A stretch of DNA of 64,000 nt from Corynebacterium uterequi (GTDB lineage Bacteria > Actinomycetota > Actinomycetes > Mycobacteriales > Mycobacteriaceae), in assembly GCF_001021065.1 (NCBI RefSeq), contig NZ_CP011546.1, positions 496,001 through 560,000 of the forward strand. The letters run 5' to 3'. Position numbers and translations under genes: made by a program. The notes under the pieces were generated by a model. The model was given only the letters and a program-made list of their open reading frames with translations, searched no databases and was not told the origin of the DNA. Positions 46,983 through 55,330 of the stretch are shown here, piece by piece (position 1 is the first letter of the stretch; every line of letters starts with the position of its first letter).

Positions 46983-49900
46983 GTGACTCCACGATTAGAT
47001 AGCCAACCACCCCTCGCAACCGCCACCCCGCGGGTCCGCCTCGTGGGGACCGAGGTTTCGGTATCTGACGGCTCCACGCCCGTCCGTGACTGGCCAGCGG
47101 ACCTGCCGCTGACGGGGCGGTGGAAGGTTACCGGCCAGTCCGGCTCCGGCGTGAGCAGCTTCTTGATCGACACGGTGGCCAACCGGCTTGCCGCTGGGGC
47201 ATCGCCGGACGGGGTGCTCGTCGTCGCCACCTCTAAAGAATCTGCGGCGGGACTGCGTTCCGGCATCCACGAGCAGCTCCTCAGCCGGGCCGGCGGCGCC
47301 TCCTTCGTCGCCGAGGCGCCCTTAGTCCGCTCGGTGCACTCGCTGGCCTTTTCGCTGCTGCGGCAGGTCAGTGACGAACCGATCCGGCTTATCACCGGCG
47401 CGGAGCAGGACGCCATTATCCGCGAGCTGTTGGATATCCATGCCGAACACAAACAGGCTGTCTGGCCGGCGGATGTTCGCCCGGCGCTGCGTTTCCTCGG
47501 ATTCGCGCGCCAGCTTCGGGACCTGCTGCTTCGGGCCGCCGAGCGCGGCCAATCCCCGGAGGACTTAGAAGAGCTCGGACGGCGCCACGCCCGGCCGCTG
47601 TGGACCAGTGCCGGCACTTTTCTCAGGGAATACGAGCAAGTCATGGCGCTCAGTGGGACCCATCGCTACTCGGCCTCGGAGCTGCTGTCCCGGGTCTTGG
47701 AGGAGGAATTGCCGCGCGATTGGCATACCGTGGTCGTGGATGATGCCCAGAACTTAGACCCGCACTCCGCGGCACTTATCGAGCGCATCGCCCCGTTGGG
47801 CGACGACGGTCTCGTCGTCTACGGAGGCAACAGCGAGCACGCCGTGTTCCGTTTCCGCGGCGCGGATGCCGAGGTCTTCGAGAACATTCCCGGCACGCTC
47901 ATCGACCTGGGTCCGTCGCGGCGCGACCCCGCGCGCCGGGTTGTGCGGGCCACCTCGGTGAGCGCAGAAAACGCCACGGTGGCGGACGCTGTGCGGCGTG
48001 CGCACCTTGAGCAGCGGGTCGCGTGGCGGGACATCGCCGTGATTGTGCGCTCCACCGCCCAGATTGAGGCAGTCCGGCGTACCCTCCTGGCCGCGAAAGT
48101 GCCCGTCCACGTTAACCCCACGGACATCGTCTTGTCCGAGCAGCACCTTGTACGGACCATCCTGCTGGGGCTAAAAGCGGTGACTACCGGGCTGACCGAT
48201 TCCGAGCTGTTGGACGTGCTACTCGGGCCGGTGGGTGGGGCGGACCCGGTGACTCTGCGCCGCCTTATTCGCGGTCTGCGCCGCTTCGCTCCGGCCGCCC
48301 GCGGCATGGACACCCTCACCTCCCTGGTGGATAGCACTGACGCGCTGCCGGACTTTGGGAGCACCCTCACCGAGCGTGAGCTGGCGATCCTTAACCGCAT
48401 GCGCCGGGTGCTCGACGCTACCCGCGCCGCCGTCGACGCTGGCGGCAGCATTGAGGAGGTGCTGTGGGCACTGTGGAACGCCACGGAGCTGGCTACCCGG
48501 CTCCAGACCGCGGCTCTACGCGGTGGCGCCACCGGATCCCAGGCGGACCGAGACCTCGACGCGGTGATGGCGCTCTTCGACGTCGCCGGTGACTTCGTGG
48601 AACGCCACCCCGGCGGCGCCACCATCGAGGCCTTTGTGCGCCACGTTCGCGAGCAGGAACTGCCCACGGGGGTGCGCGACCGGCGGGTAGCTGGCCCCGA
48701 TGCCGTCCGGCTGCTGACCGCCCACGGGTCGCTGGGTCGGGAGTTTGACACGGTGGTGGTCGCCGGCGTGCAGGAGGAGACCTGGCCCAGCCTCGGGGAA
48801 ACAGGTTCCCTCTTCGGCCAGGAGGAGCTGCTCGATCTCCTGGACTCGGACATTGAGCCAGGAACCCCGGTGTCCCACACCGAGGCCCGGCTGCAGGAGG
48901 AGCGGCGGCTCTTTCGGGTCGCGACTACCCGGGCGCGCCGGTTTTTGCTCGTGACCTGCGTGCAGAATGTGGAGTCCAACACCCCGCTCGAGGCGTCGCG
49001 TTTCATTGAGGAGTTCGCCGCCGCGTGCGAACTTGAGATCGAGGAAATCGGGGAGCCCCCGGCCGGCGCGACGGCCGCCACGGAGGCCGCGAGCGCGACC
49101 GACCATGACGACGCTCCGGGCGCCGCTGTGCCGGGGCTGCTCGGCCCGCGGATCCTTGCCCCCAGCTCGCTTATCGCCGAGCTGCGCCGCTGCGTGTGCG
49201 ACCCACAGGCCCGCGACGACGCCCGCCGGCAAGCGGCCCGGCAGCTCGCTCGACTGGCGGCTGCCGGTGTGCCCGGCGCCCACCCCGACTCCTGGGCAAG
49301 CACGACCACCGCGTCGACCGAAGTCCCGCTGCGCGACCTTTCCCGGCCTGCGCGCCTGTCCCCGTCGAAGCTGGAGAAGCTCCTTCAGTGCCCGCTATCC
49401 GCGGTGCTGGGCAGCGTGGAGGACGAGGACCACTCGCGGCTGGCCGCAGACCGCGGCACCCTGGCCCACGCTTACTTCGAGGCAGTCGCGAACGGCGTGG
49501 ACCAGGAACTGGCACGGGGGCTGACCTGCGAGGCCTTCGCAGAGATTCTTGACGAGCCACAGTGGCGGCTCGCGTCGCTCAAGGAAGACTTCGCACAGCT
49601 GCTCGGCGCAATCGATGCCTGGCTCGGCGCTGGCGGCGGACGGCTTGAGCTGGTGGGCACCGAGGTTCCGGTGAACGTCATGGTCACCGATGGGGTGGAG
49701 ATCGCCGGCAGAATTGACCGCCTCGATCGAGACGGCGACGGTGCGGTGCGCATCGTCGACCTGAAAACCGCAGCGTCCCTCCCGACGAAGGACGCGGTGC
49801 AGGAGAACCTACAGCTCGCCGCCTATCAACTCGCGCTGAGCCGGGGTGTGCTGCGCCAGGGCCGCGTCGTAGCCGCGGCTGAGGGCGGCGAACCGATCCG

Positions 49901-50141
49901 GCGTGCCGGTGCCCAACTCCTCTTCCCGGCGCAGCCCGACGCCAAAGGACAACCGGGCCGGCGGGAACAGAGCGCGCTGGAGCCGGAGTTCCTCGCGCAC
50001 TTTGCCGCCGAGCTTCCCGCGGCGGTAGCGGCTCTGACGGGCCCCGAGCTCGTCGCCCGCGAGGGTGCGCACTGCCAATACTGCCGCATCAGCGCCATCT
50101 GCCCCGTCAAGCTCGAAGGACGCGTGATCATCAATGCCTAG
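46983..50141 (+). CDS. adnA: AdnA subunit of the AdnAB helicase-nuclease (degenerate motor)
   Basis: 1052 residues. UvrD/PcrA-like superfamily 1 motor followed by a C-terminal PD-(D/E)xK nuclease. The Walker A segment is GQSGSGVSS (51-59), with Val57 in place of the Lys, and Walker B is VVVDDAQNLD instead of DExQ, so this motor is probably inactive; mycobacterial AdnA is described as having a vestigial ATPase. The nuclease site is DGVEIAGRIDRLD with IVDLKT, and the Cys of HCQYCRISAIC plus an upstream QCPL Cys fit the iron-sulfur staple. AdnAB resects double-strand breaks. Overlaps adnB by 8 bp. Confidence 0.92.
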   Translation: MTPRLDSQPPLATATPRVRLVGTEVSVSDGSTPVRDWPADLPLTGRWKVTGQSGSGVSSFLIDTVANRLAAGASPDGVLVVATSKESAAGLRSGIHEQLLSRAGGASFVAEAPLVRSVHSLAFSLLRQVSDEPIRLITGAEQDAIIRELLDIHAEHKQAVWPADVRPALRFLGFARQLRDLLLRAAERGQSPEDLEELGRRHARPLWTSAGTFLREYEQVMALSGTHRYSASELLSRVLEEELPRDWHTVVVDDAQNLDPHSAALIERIAPLGDDGLVVYGGNSEHAVFRFRGADAEVFENIPGTLIDLGPSRRDPARRVVRATSVSAENATVADAVRRAHLEQRVAWRDIAVIVRSTAQIEAVRRTLLAAKVPVHVNPTDIVLSEQHLVRTILLGLKAVTTGLTDSELLDVLLGPVGGADPVTLRRLIRGLRRFAPAARGMDTLTSLVDSTDALPDFGSTLTERELAILNRMRRVLDATRAAVDAGGSIEEVLWALWNATELATRLQTAALRGGATGSQADRDLDAVMALFDVAGDFVERHPGGATIEAFVRHVREQELPTGVRDRRVAGPDAVRLLTAHGSLGREFDTVVVAGVQEETWPSLGETGSLFGQEELLDLLDSDIEPGTPVSHTEARLQEERRLFRVATTRARRFLLVTCVQNVESNTPLEASRFIEEFAAACELEIEEIGEPPAGATAATEAASATDHDDAPGAAVPGLLGPRILAPSSLIAELRRCVCDPQARDDARRQAARQLARLAAAGVPGAHPDSWASTTTASTEVPLRDLSRPARLSPSKLEKLLQCPLSAVLGSVEDEDHSRLAADRGTLAHAYFEAVANGVDQELARGLTCEAFAEILDEPQWRLASLKEDFAQLLGAIDAWLGAGGGRLELVGTEVPVNVMVTDGVEIAGRIDRLDRDGDGAVRIVDLKTAASLPTKDAVQENLQLAAYQLALSRGVLRQGRVVAAAEGGEPIRRAGAQLLFPAQPDAKGQPGRREQSALEPEFLAHFAAELPAAVAALTGPELVAREGAHCQYCRISAICPVKLEGRVIINA

Positions 50142-53100
50142 CCAGATTTCCCCGCAGCTTCTCTCCCAAGTGCTCTTCGGCGGCGAGCGGGTGCCCACCG
50201 ATCAGCAGGCCGACGTCATCGCCACGGGCATGGAGCCGCTGCTCGTCGTCGCCGGCGCCGGGGCGGGCAAGACAGAGACCATGGCCACCCGCGTGGTGTG
50301 GCTCGTGGCCAACGGGTACGTGGACCCGGACCAGGTCCTTGGCCTGACCTTTACGCGTAAGGCTGCACAACAGCTCGGTCAGCGCTTCCGCAAGCAATTC
50401 GGGCTGTTGGCCGGCAGCCCCAAGCTGCGAGACCTCGATCCTTCGGGAGAGCTTGCCCACAAGCTGCAGACCCAACAGCCGACGGCGATGACCTACGACT
50501 CCTACGCTAACCAACTGGTCAAGGAGTTCGGCCTGCTCGCGCCCGTCGAGCCGAGCGTGCGCATCATCACCGACGCTGAGCTATACGGCATCGCCCACGA
50601 GCTGGTGCGGTCCTTCCGGGGAACCATCAGCGGCGGCAGGTCCCCGGCAACTATCACCGAGCGGCTCATCGAGCTGATGAAGAAATTCAACTCTGAGCTG
50701 GTGGACCGCGACGAGGTCGCCGAACTCACGCGAGTGTTCCGGGACACCCTGCTGGAGTCCCCGCTGGCACGAAAGCGGAAGGGTGCTACCCACCTCAAAG
50801 ATATTGAGAAGTGGATCAAGGCTCAGCAACAACGCCTTGAGCTGCTGCCGCTCGTCGCCGATTTGGAAGCCGAGCTCGCCGCACGCGGGGTGGCCACCTT
50901 CGACCAACTCATGGCCTCTGCGGCGCGATTGACGCTTCACCACCCGCGAGTGGCCGAGTCCCAACGCTCCCGCTACCGGGTGGTCATGCTCGACGAGTAT
51001 CAGGACACGTCGCACACGCAACGCATCCTGCTGTCGCACCTCTTCGGTTCCGCGGGCGCGGCCGGTACCTCGGTGGCCGTCACCGCGGTGGGAGACCCGA
51101 TGCAGTCCATCTACCGTTTCCGGGGCGCGTCGATGGATAATCTCGCCAAGTTCGTCGAGGACTTCCAGACCCGCGACGCCACCGGTAAGCTGCGTCCGGC
51201 CCAGCGCAAGGAGCTCACGACGTCCTGGCGCAATCCCGTGCGGGTGCTCGCCGCCGCAAACACCGTGTCGGAAGGGCTGTTTAGGGATCAACGTCAGCGG
51301 CAGTTGGCGGCGGGAGACGGTGCCCTCGGCACAGGGGAGTTCGTCCGCCCCGTCGGGGAGTTGGAAAGCCGCGATGGCGCACCTGATGGCGACGTGTCCT
51401 TCCATTTCTTCCCGAGCCGCGAAGCCGAGATCAGCGCCCTCGTCGAGCGTATGGACTCCGAGTATCGGGCCTGCACGGATGCGGGCCGGACATTAAGCGC
51501 TGCGGTGCTGGTGCGTAAGAATAGCCACGCCGCCCCGATTTCCGAGGCGCTATCCGAACGCGGCATCCCCAACGAAGTCGTTGGAGTGGCTGGCCTGTTG
51601 GCCATCCCGGAGGTCGCCGACCTCGTCGCGTTGGCCACGATGCTCATCCGGCCCGGGCACAACGCAGCCGCGTTGCGCATTCTCGCCGGGCCCCTCGTCG
51701 GCCTGGGCACGGCCGATCTACTCGCTGTGCAGCGCCGCGCTCGCAACCTTATCGGACAGCCTGAGCGCGAGCCGGTGGCGGCGGACCCGCTGGAGCGACT
51801 GCGCCAGGAGTTGGCCGAGGTCACCGCAGCGCCGCCGGAGCACCTCGCCGGCCTCACCGACGCGGTTGCGGACCTCGGGGAACCCGAGAACTACTCAGAG
51901 CAGGGCTATGCGAGGCTCTACGAGCTGTCGGCTCGGCTGCGGCGCCTGCGCACCTACAGCCTCGGCAAGCCGCTGACGGACCTGTTCGCCGACATCGAAG
52001 CCGAGTTTGGCCTGCGCACGGAGGTGCTTTCCCGGCCGGGTGTCAACGCGCTGGTTGGCGCCGTTCACCTGGACAAGTTCGCCGAGGTTGTTGGTACTTT
52101 CCAAGGCGGCTCGCTTGGTGCATTGCTCGATTATCTTGAGCTCGCCCGGCAGCACGAGGGCGGGTTGGAGTCCGGCGAAATCACCGCTGCCGAGGACCGG
52201 GTACAGATTCTCACCATCCACAAGTCCAAAGGCTTGGAGTGGGACGTGCTCGCCGTGGTGCACGCCAACAAGTCCACCTTCAAGGCACAGGGGTCGACGT
52301 TTCTCACCCAGCCGGCCCTGGTACCTAGCGAGGACGACCTGCTGGAAGGAGACAACCAGACCGAGTTGAAGAACAGCGGCGAGGCCCTCATCAGCGAGGA
52401 TCGCATGGACGAGGAGGAAGAAGCCCAACGCTTGTTCTATGTGGCGCTCACCCGCGCCAAGCAGGCGTTGTGGGTCAGCGGTTCCGGGGACCCGAGCAAG
52501 AGCGAGCGGACGCGAAAGGACCAGGTGCCGTACGAGCCCTTCGACAACCTCGTCAACCAGCATCCCGACCTTCGTGGCACGTGGCAGCTCACCGCGGATA
52601 CCGACGGCGACGCTGAGGCCGTCGCTCGCCCGGCGCCGGAGGGCACCTTCCCCGCCTACCGGGTCGACGATGACGTGGCGCGCGGCGCGACCGACGTCTA
52701 CAAAGCCCTCGCCAGACTCGCTAACGGAGACAACGAGGCCGCAGCCCCGGGCGAGACCTTCGAGTTCTGGGAGCGCGAGGTTGACGCCCTCATTGAGGAA
52801 CACCGCGCCCTGGCCACCCCAGAGGTCACCGTCTCCCTGCCCGGCGAGCTCACCGCCACCGACCTGGTCTCCCTGCGCACGGATCCGGCCGAGTTCGCCC
52901 GGCGTCTGCGCCGCCCGGTGCCGTTCAAACCCAACACGTTCGCCAAGCGGGGCACAGCCTTCCACGAGTGGTTGGAACGCCGCGCCCAGGGCCAAGCGCT
53001 GCTCGACGCGGACGAGCTGCCCGGCGTGGGCGATGACCCAGTCAGCGCCGACGAACTCGCCGAACTCAAAGCCACTTTCTTGGGCAGCGAGTGGGCGCAG

Positions 53101-53448
53101 CGAGTGCCGTCGTTCGTGGAACACCCCTTCGTGCTGTCTCTCGGCCGCCATATGGTCAGGGGCCGGATGGATGCGGTGTTCGCGCAGCCTGACGGCTCGT
53201 GGCTGGTGCTCGACTGGAAGACGGGGCAGCAGCCGTCGACGGCCCGGGCGCGCCGGGATGTCGAGATTCAGCTCGCCGTGTATCGGGAGGCGTGGCGGCG
53301 CATCGCCGACGACGGCATGCCCGTGGCGGCGGCGTTCTACTATGTGCGTTCCGACCACACCTTCGCACCGTCGACCCTGCCGGACGGGGAAGACCTCGTG
53401 CGCCTGCTCGACGAGGCGGGAGACTCCGGCGAGCCGGACGGGCACTAA
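50134..53448 (+). CDS. adnB: AdnB subunit of the AdnAB helicase-nuclease (active motor)
   Basis: 1104 residues. Intact superfamily 1A motor: PTDQQADVIA (Q motif), GAGAGKTETM (Walker A, 41-47), VVMLDEYQDT (Walker B), GDPMQSIYRFRG (III), HKSKGLEWDVL (V) and LFYVALTRAKQAL (VI). The C-terminal RecB-type nuclease has KRGTAFHEWLE, VRGRMDAVF and LVLDWKTGQ with QLAVYREAW. AdnB is the translocating motor of the heterodimer and cuts one strand. Coupled to adnA by an 8-bp overlap; 50 bp upstream of the channel gene. Confidence 0.94.
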   Translation: MPSQISPQLLSQVLFGGERVPTDQQADVIATGMEPLLVVAGAGAGKTETMATRVVWLVANGYVDPDQVLGLTFTRKAAQQLGQRFRKQFGLLAGSPKLRDLDPSGELAHKLQTQQPTAMTYDSYANQLVKEFGLLAPVEPSVRIITDAELYGIAHELVRSFRGTISGGRSPATITERLIELMKKFNSELVDRDEVAELTRVFRDTLLESPLARKRKGATHLKDIEKWIKAQQQRLELLPLVADLEAELAARGVATFDQLMASAARLTLHHPRVAESQRSRYRVVMLDEYQDTSHTQRILLSHLFGSAGAAGTSVAVTAVGDPMQSIYRFRGASMDNLAKFVEDFQTRDATGKLRPAQRKELTTSWRNPVRVLAAANTVSEGLFRDQRQRQLAAGDGALGTGEFVRPVGELESRDGAPDGDVSFHFFPSREAEISALVERMDSEYRACTDAGRTLSAAVLVRKNSHAAPISEALSERGIPNEVVGVAGLLAIPEVADLVALATMLIRPGHNAAALRILAGPLVGLGTADLLAVQRRARNLIGQPEREPVAADPLERLRQELAEVTAAPPEHLAGLTDAVADLGEPENYSEQGYARLYELSARLRRLRTYSLGKPLTDLFADIEAEFGLRTEVLSRPGVNALVGAVHLDKFAEVVGTFQGGSLGALLDYLELARQHEGGLESGEITAAEDRVQILTIHKSKGLEWDVLAVVHANKSTFKAQGSTFLTQPALVPSEDDLLEGDNQTELKNSGEALISEDRMDEEEEAQRLFYVALTRAKQALWVSGSGDPSKSERTRKDQVPYEPFDNLVNQHPDLRGTWQLTADTDGDAEAVARPAPEGTFPAYRVDDDVARGATDVYKALARLANGDNEAAAPGETFEFWEREVDALIEEHRALATPEVTVSLPGELTATDLVSLRTDPAEFARRLRRPVPFKPNTFAKRGTAFHEWLERRAQGQALLDADELPGVGDDPVSADELAELKATFLGSEWAQRVPSFVEHPFVLSLGRHMVRGRMDAVFAQPDGSWLVLDWKTGQQPSTARARRDVEIQLAVYREAWRRIADDGMPVAAAFYYVRSDHTFAPSTLPDGEDLVRLLDEAGDSGEPDGH

Positions 53449-53498
53449 GGTCTAACGTTGCAAGGTAATCACAGTGAAAAGACACGGATGGCGGGGCA

Positions 53499-54572
53499 GT
53501 GAGAAACAGTTTTAGCGAGCGCTTCCGCGGGGACGTGGAGCTCAACGACCTGCCGGATCACGCCCTGCTGGGGGTTATCAACATTCCCCGGTCGGTGACG
53601 GCCAGCCCGTGGGCTCTCATCGCCCGCCGTCTGCTGTACGCCACCATCCTCACGCTGGCGATCACCTTGCTCGTGTACTTCGACGAGGACGGCTACACCG
53701 AGCCACTCACCTTCGTGGACGCCTTGTATTACTCCGCGGTTTCGCTATCGACGACCGGTTATGGCGATATCACCCCGGTGACTCAGGAAGCCCGCCTGCT
53801 CAACATCTTCGTGGTCACCCCGGCTAGGGTGGCGTTCCTGATCCTCTTGGTCGGTACCACCCTGGCCGTGCTGACCGAGAATTCGCGTAAAACCCTGCAG
53901 ATCCAACGTTGGAGGAAAACCGTGCGCAATCACACCGTGGTGATCGGCTACGGCACGAAGGGCCGTTCGGCGGTCTCGGCGCTGCTGGCCGATGGCGTGT
54001 CCCCAAACACCATCGTGGTCGTGGATACCAATAAGGCTGTGCTCAGCCGGGCCGAACAACAGGGCCTAGTCACGGTCCACGGAACCGGGACCAAGGCGGA
54101 CGTGCTCAAGATCGCCGGGGTTCCCCGGGCCCGCAGCGTCGTCGTCGCCCCGAGCTCGGATGATACGGCGGTGCTGGTGACACTGTCGGTGCGAGAGATC
54201 GCACCGAAGGCGGTGATCGTCGCCTCGGTGCGCGAGTCGGAAAACCAACACCTGCTTGAACAATCCGGCGCGGACTCGGTGGTGATCTCCTCCGAGACCG
54301 CCGGGCGCCTGCTGGGGTTGGCTACCGTTACCCCGCGCGTCGTGGAGATGATGGAGGACCTGCTCAGCCCCGACGAGGGCTTTGCCATCGCCGAGCGCAT
54401 CGTCGGCGAAGACGAGGTGGGCGCGAACCCGCGCCACCTGGCGGACATCGTGCTGGGCGTCGTGAGGTCCGGCGAGTTGTATCGCATCGACTCCCCGGAG
54501 GCGGAGACCGTCGAGCCCGGCGACCGGTTGCTCTACATCCGCCGCACGACGGGCAGGAACCTGCCCCGATGA
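53499..54572 (+). CDS. Potassium channel with RCK/TrkA-N domain
   Basis: 357 residues from GTG 53499. Two membrane helices (about 42-60 and 106-124) flank a pore helix with the selectivity filter TTGYGD (85-90). A cytosolic RCK domain follows: VVIGYGTKGRSAV is a Rossmann dinucleotide loop, and VVDTNKAVLSRA ends the second strand; a TrkA-C-like lobe (about 290-355) completes it. It is the counterpart of CglK of C. glutamicum and of Rv3200c. It sits inside the adnAB-nudC-uvrD2 operon and overlaps nudC (ATGA). Confidence 0.92.
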   Translation: MRNSFSERFRGDVELNDLPDHALLGVINIPRSVTASPWALIARRLLYATILTLAITLLVYFDEDGYTEPLTFVDALYYSAVSLSTTGYGDITPVTQEARLLNIFVVTPARVAFLILLVGTTLAVLTENSRKTLQIQRWRKTVRNHTVVIGYGTKGRSAVSALLADGVSPNTIVVVDTNKAVLSRAEQQGLVTVHGTGTKADVLKIAGVPRARSVVVAPSSDDTAVLVTLSVREIAPKAVIVASVRESENQHLLEQSGADSVVISSETAGRLLGLATVTPRVVEMMEDLLSPDEGFAIAERIVGEDEVGANPRHLADIVLGVVRSGELYRIDSPEAETVEPGDRLLYIRRTTGRNLPR

Positions 54573-55330
54573 CCTCCCGGCAGGTCCTGTTCACCAGCGC
54601 GGACGGCCGGGTCCTGTGCGACGGCACCGGCCGGCCCGCCGTGGTCGCCGCCGAGATCGACCGCGCCCGCCTGGTCCGTGTCGATGCGTCGACGTGGGCG
54701 GCGCGGATGAGCGATGCCGAGGAAGCCACTTGGTCGCAGCGCGGGCTGACGCTGCGGAACTCCCGCCCGCTGCTCGGCGACCGTCGGGTTGCCAAGGCGC
54801 TGGCGGTGCTCGCTCACCGGGACGCCTATCACTTCGACCCGCGAGACGGGTCGAAGCTGGAGTTCGCCAGTGACGGGGCCGTCGCCCGGGGAAGCTCGGG
54901 GCGGCTTATCTTCCCCCGTATTGACCCGGCGGTCATCGGCATCGTCGGGCTGCCTGGCGGCGATGAGATCCTGCTGGCCCGCAACCGCCGGCACGATTAC
55001 TTCTCGCTCATCGCCGGCTACGTGGGTACAGGGGAGTCCCTGGAGGAGGCCTTCATCCGCGAGGTGGGTGAGGAGACGGGCCGGCGGGCCTGCGATCCGA
55101 CCTATTGGGGCAGCCAGCCGTGGCCGCTGGGTGGGTCCGTCATGGTGGGATTCAGCGCGTGGACCACCGACCGGGAGCCGGCGCTGCCCACCGATGATGA
55201 GCTCGCCGAGGTCGCCTGGGTCACTCGGGACACGCTCGAACACTACCCTCTGTCCGCCAAGGGGTCGATCGCCCGCGCGATGATCGACGACTGGGCGGCG
55301 GGGAAGCTGACGATAGGTGGGCAGGCATGA
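54569..55330 (+). CDS. nudC: NAD(+) diphosphatase / NAD-RNA decapping Nudix hydrolase
   Basis: 253 residues. The Nudix box is GYVGTGESLEEAF through REVGEETG (G-x5-E-x7-REVxEExG), preceded by LLARNRRHDYFSLIA; the NudC-specific SQPWP motif follows as GSQPWPLGG. The zinc ribbon between the two domains found in E. coli NudC is absent (no CxxC pair), and the N-terminal domain is short. It cleaves NAD(H) to NMN and AMP and may decap NAD-RNA. Overlaps genes on both sides by 4 bp (ATGA). Confidence 0.92.
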   Translation: MTSRQVLFTSADGRVLCDGTGRPAVVAAEIDRARLVRVDASTWAARMSDAEEATWSQRGLTLRNSRPLLGDRRVAKALAVLAHRDAYHFDPRDGSKLEFASDGAVARGSSGRLIFPRIDPAVIGIVGLPGGDEILLARNRRHDYFSLIAGYVGTGESLEEAFIREVGEETGRRACDPTYWGSQPWPLGGSVMVGFSAWTTDREPALPTDDELAEVAWVTRDTLEHYPLSAKGSIARAMIDDWAAGKLTIGGQA

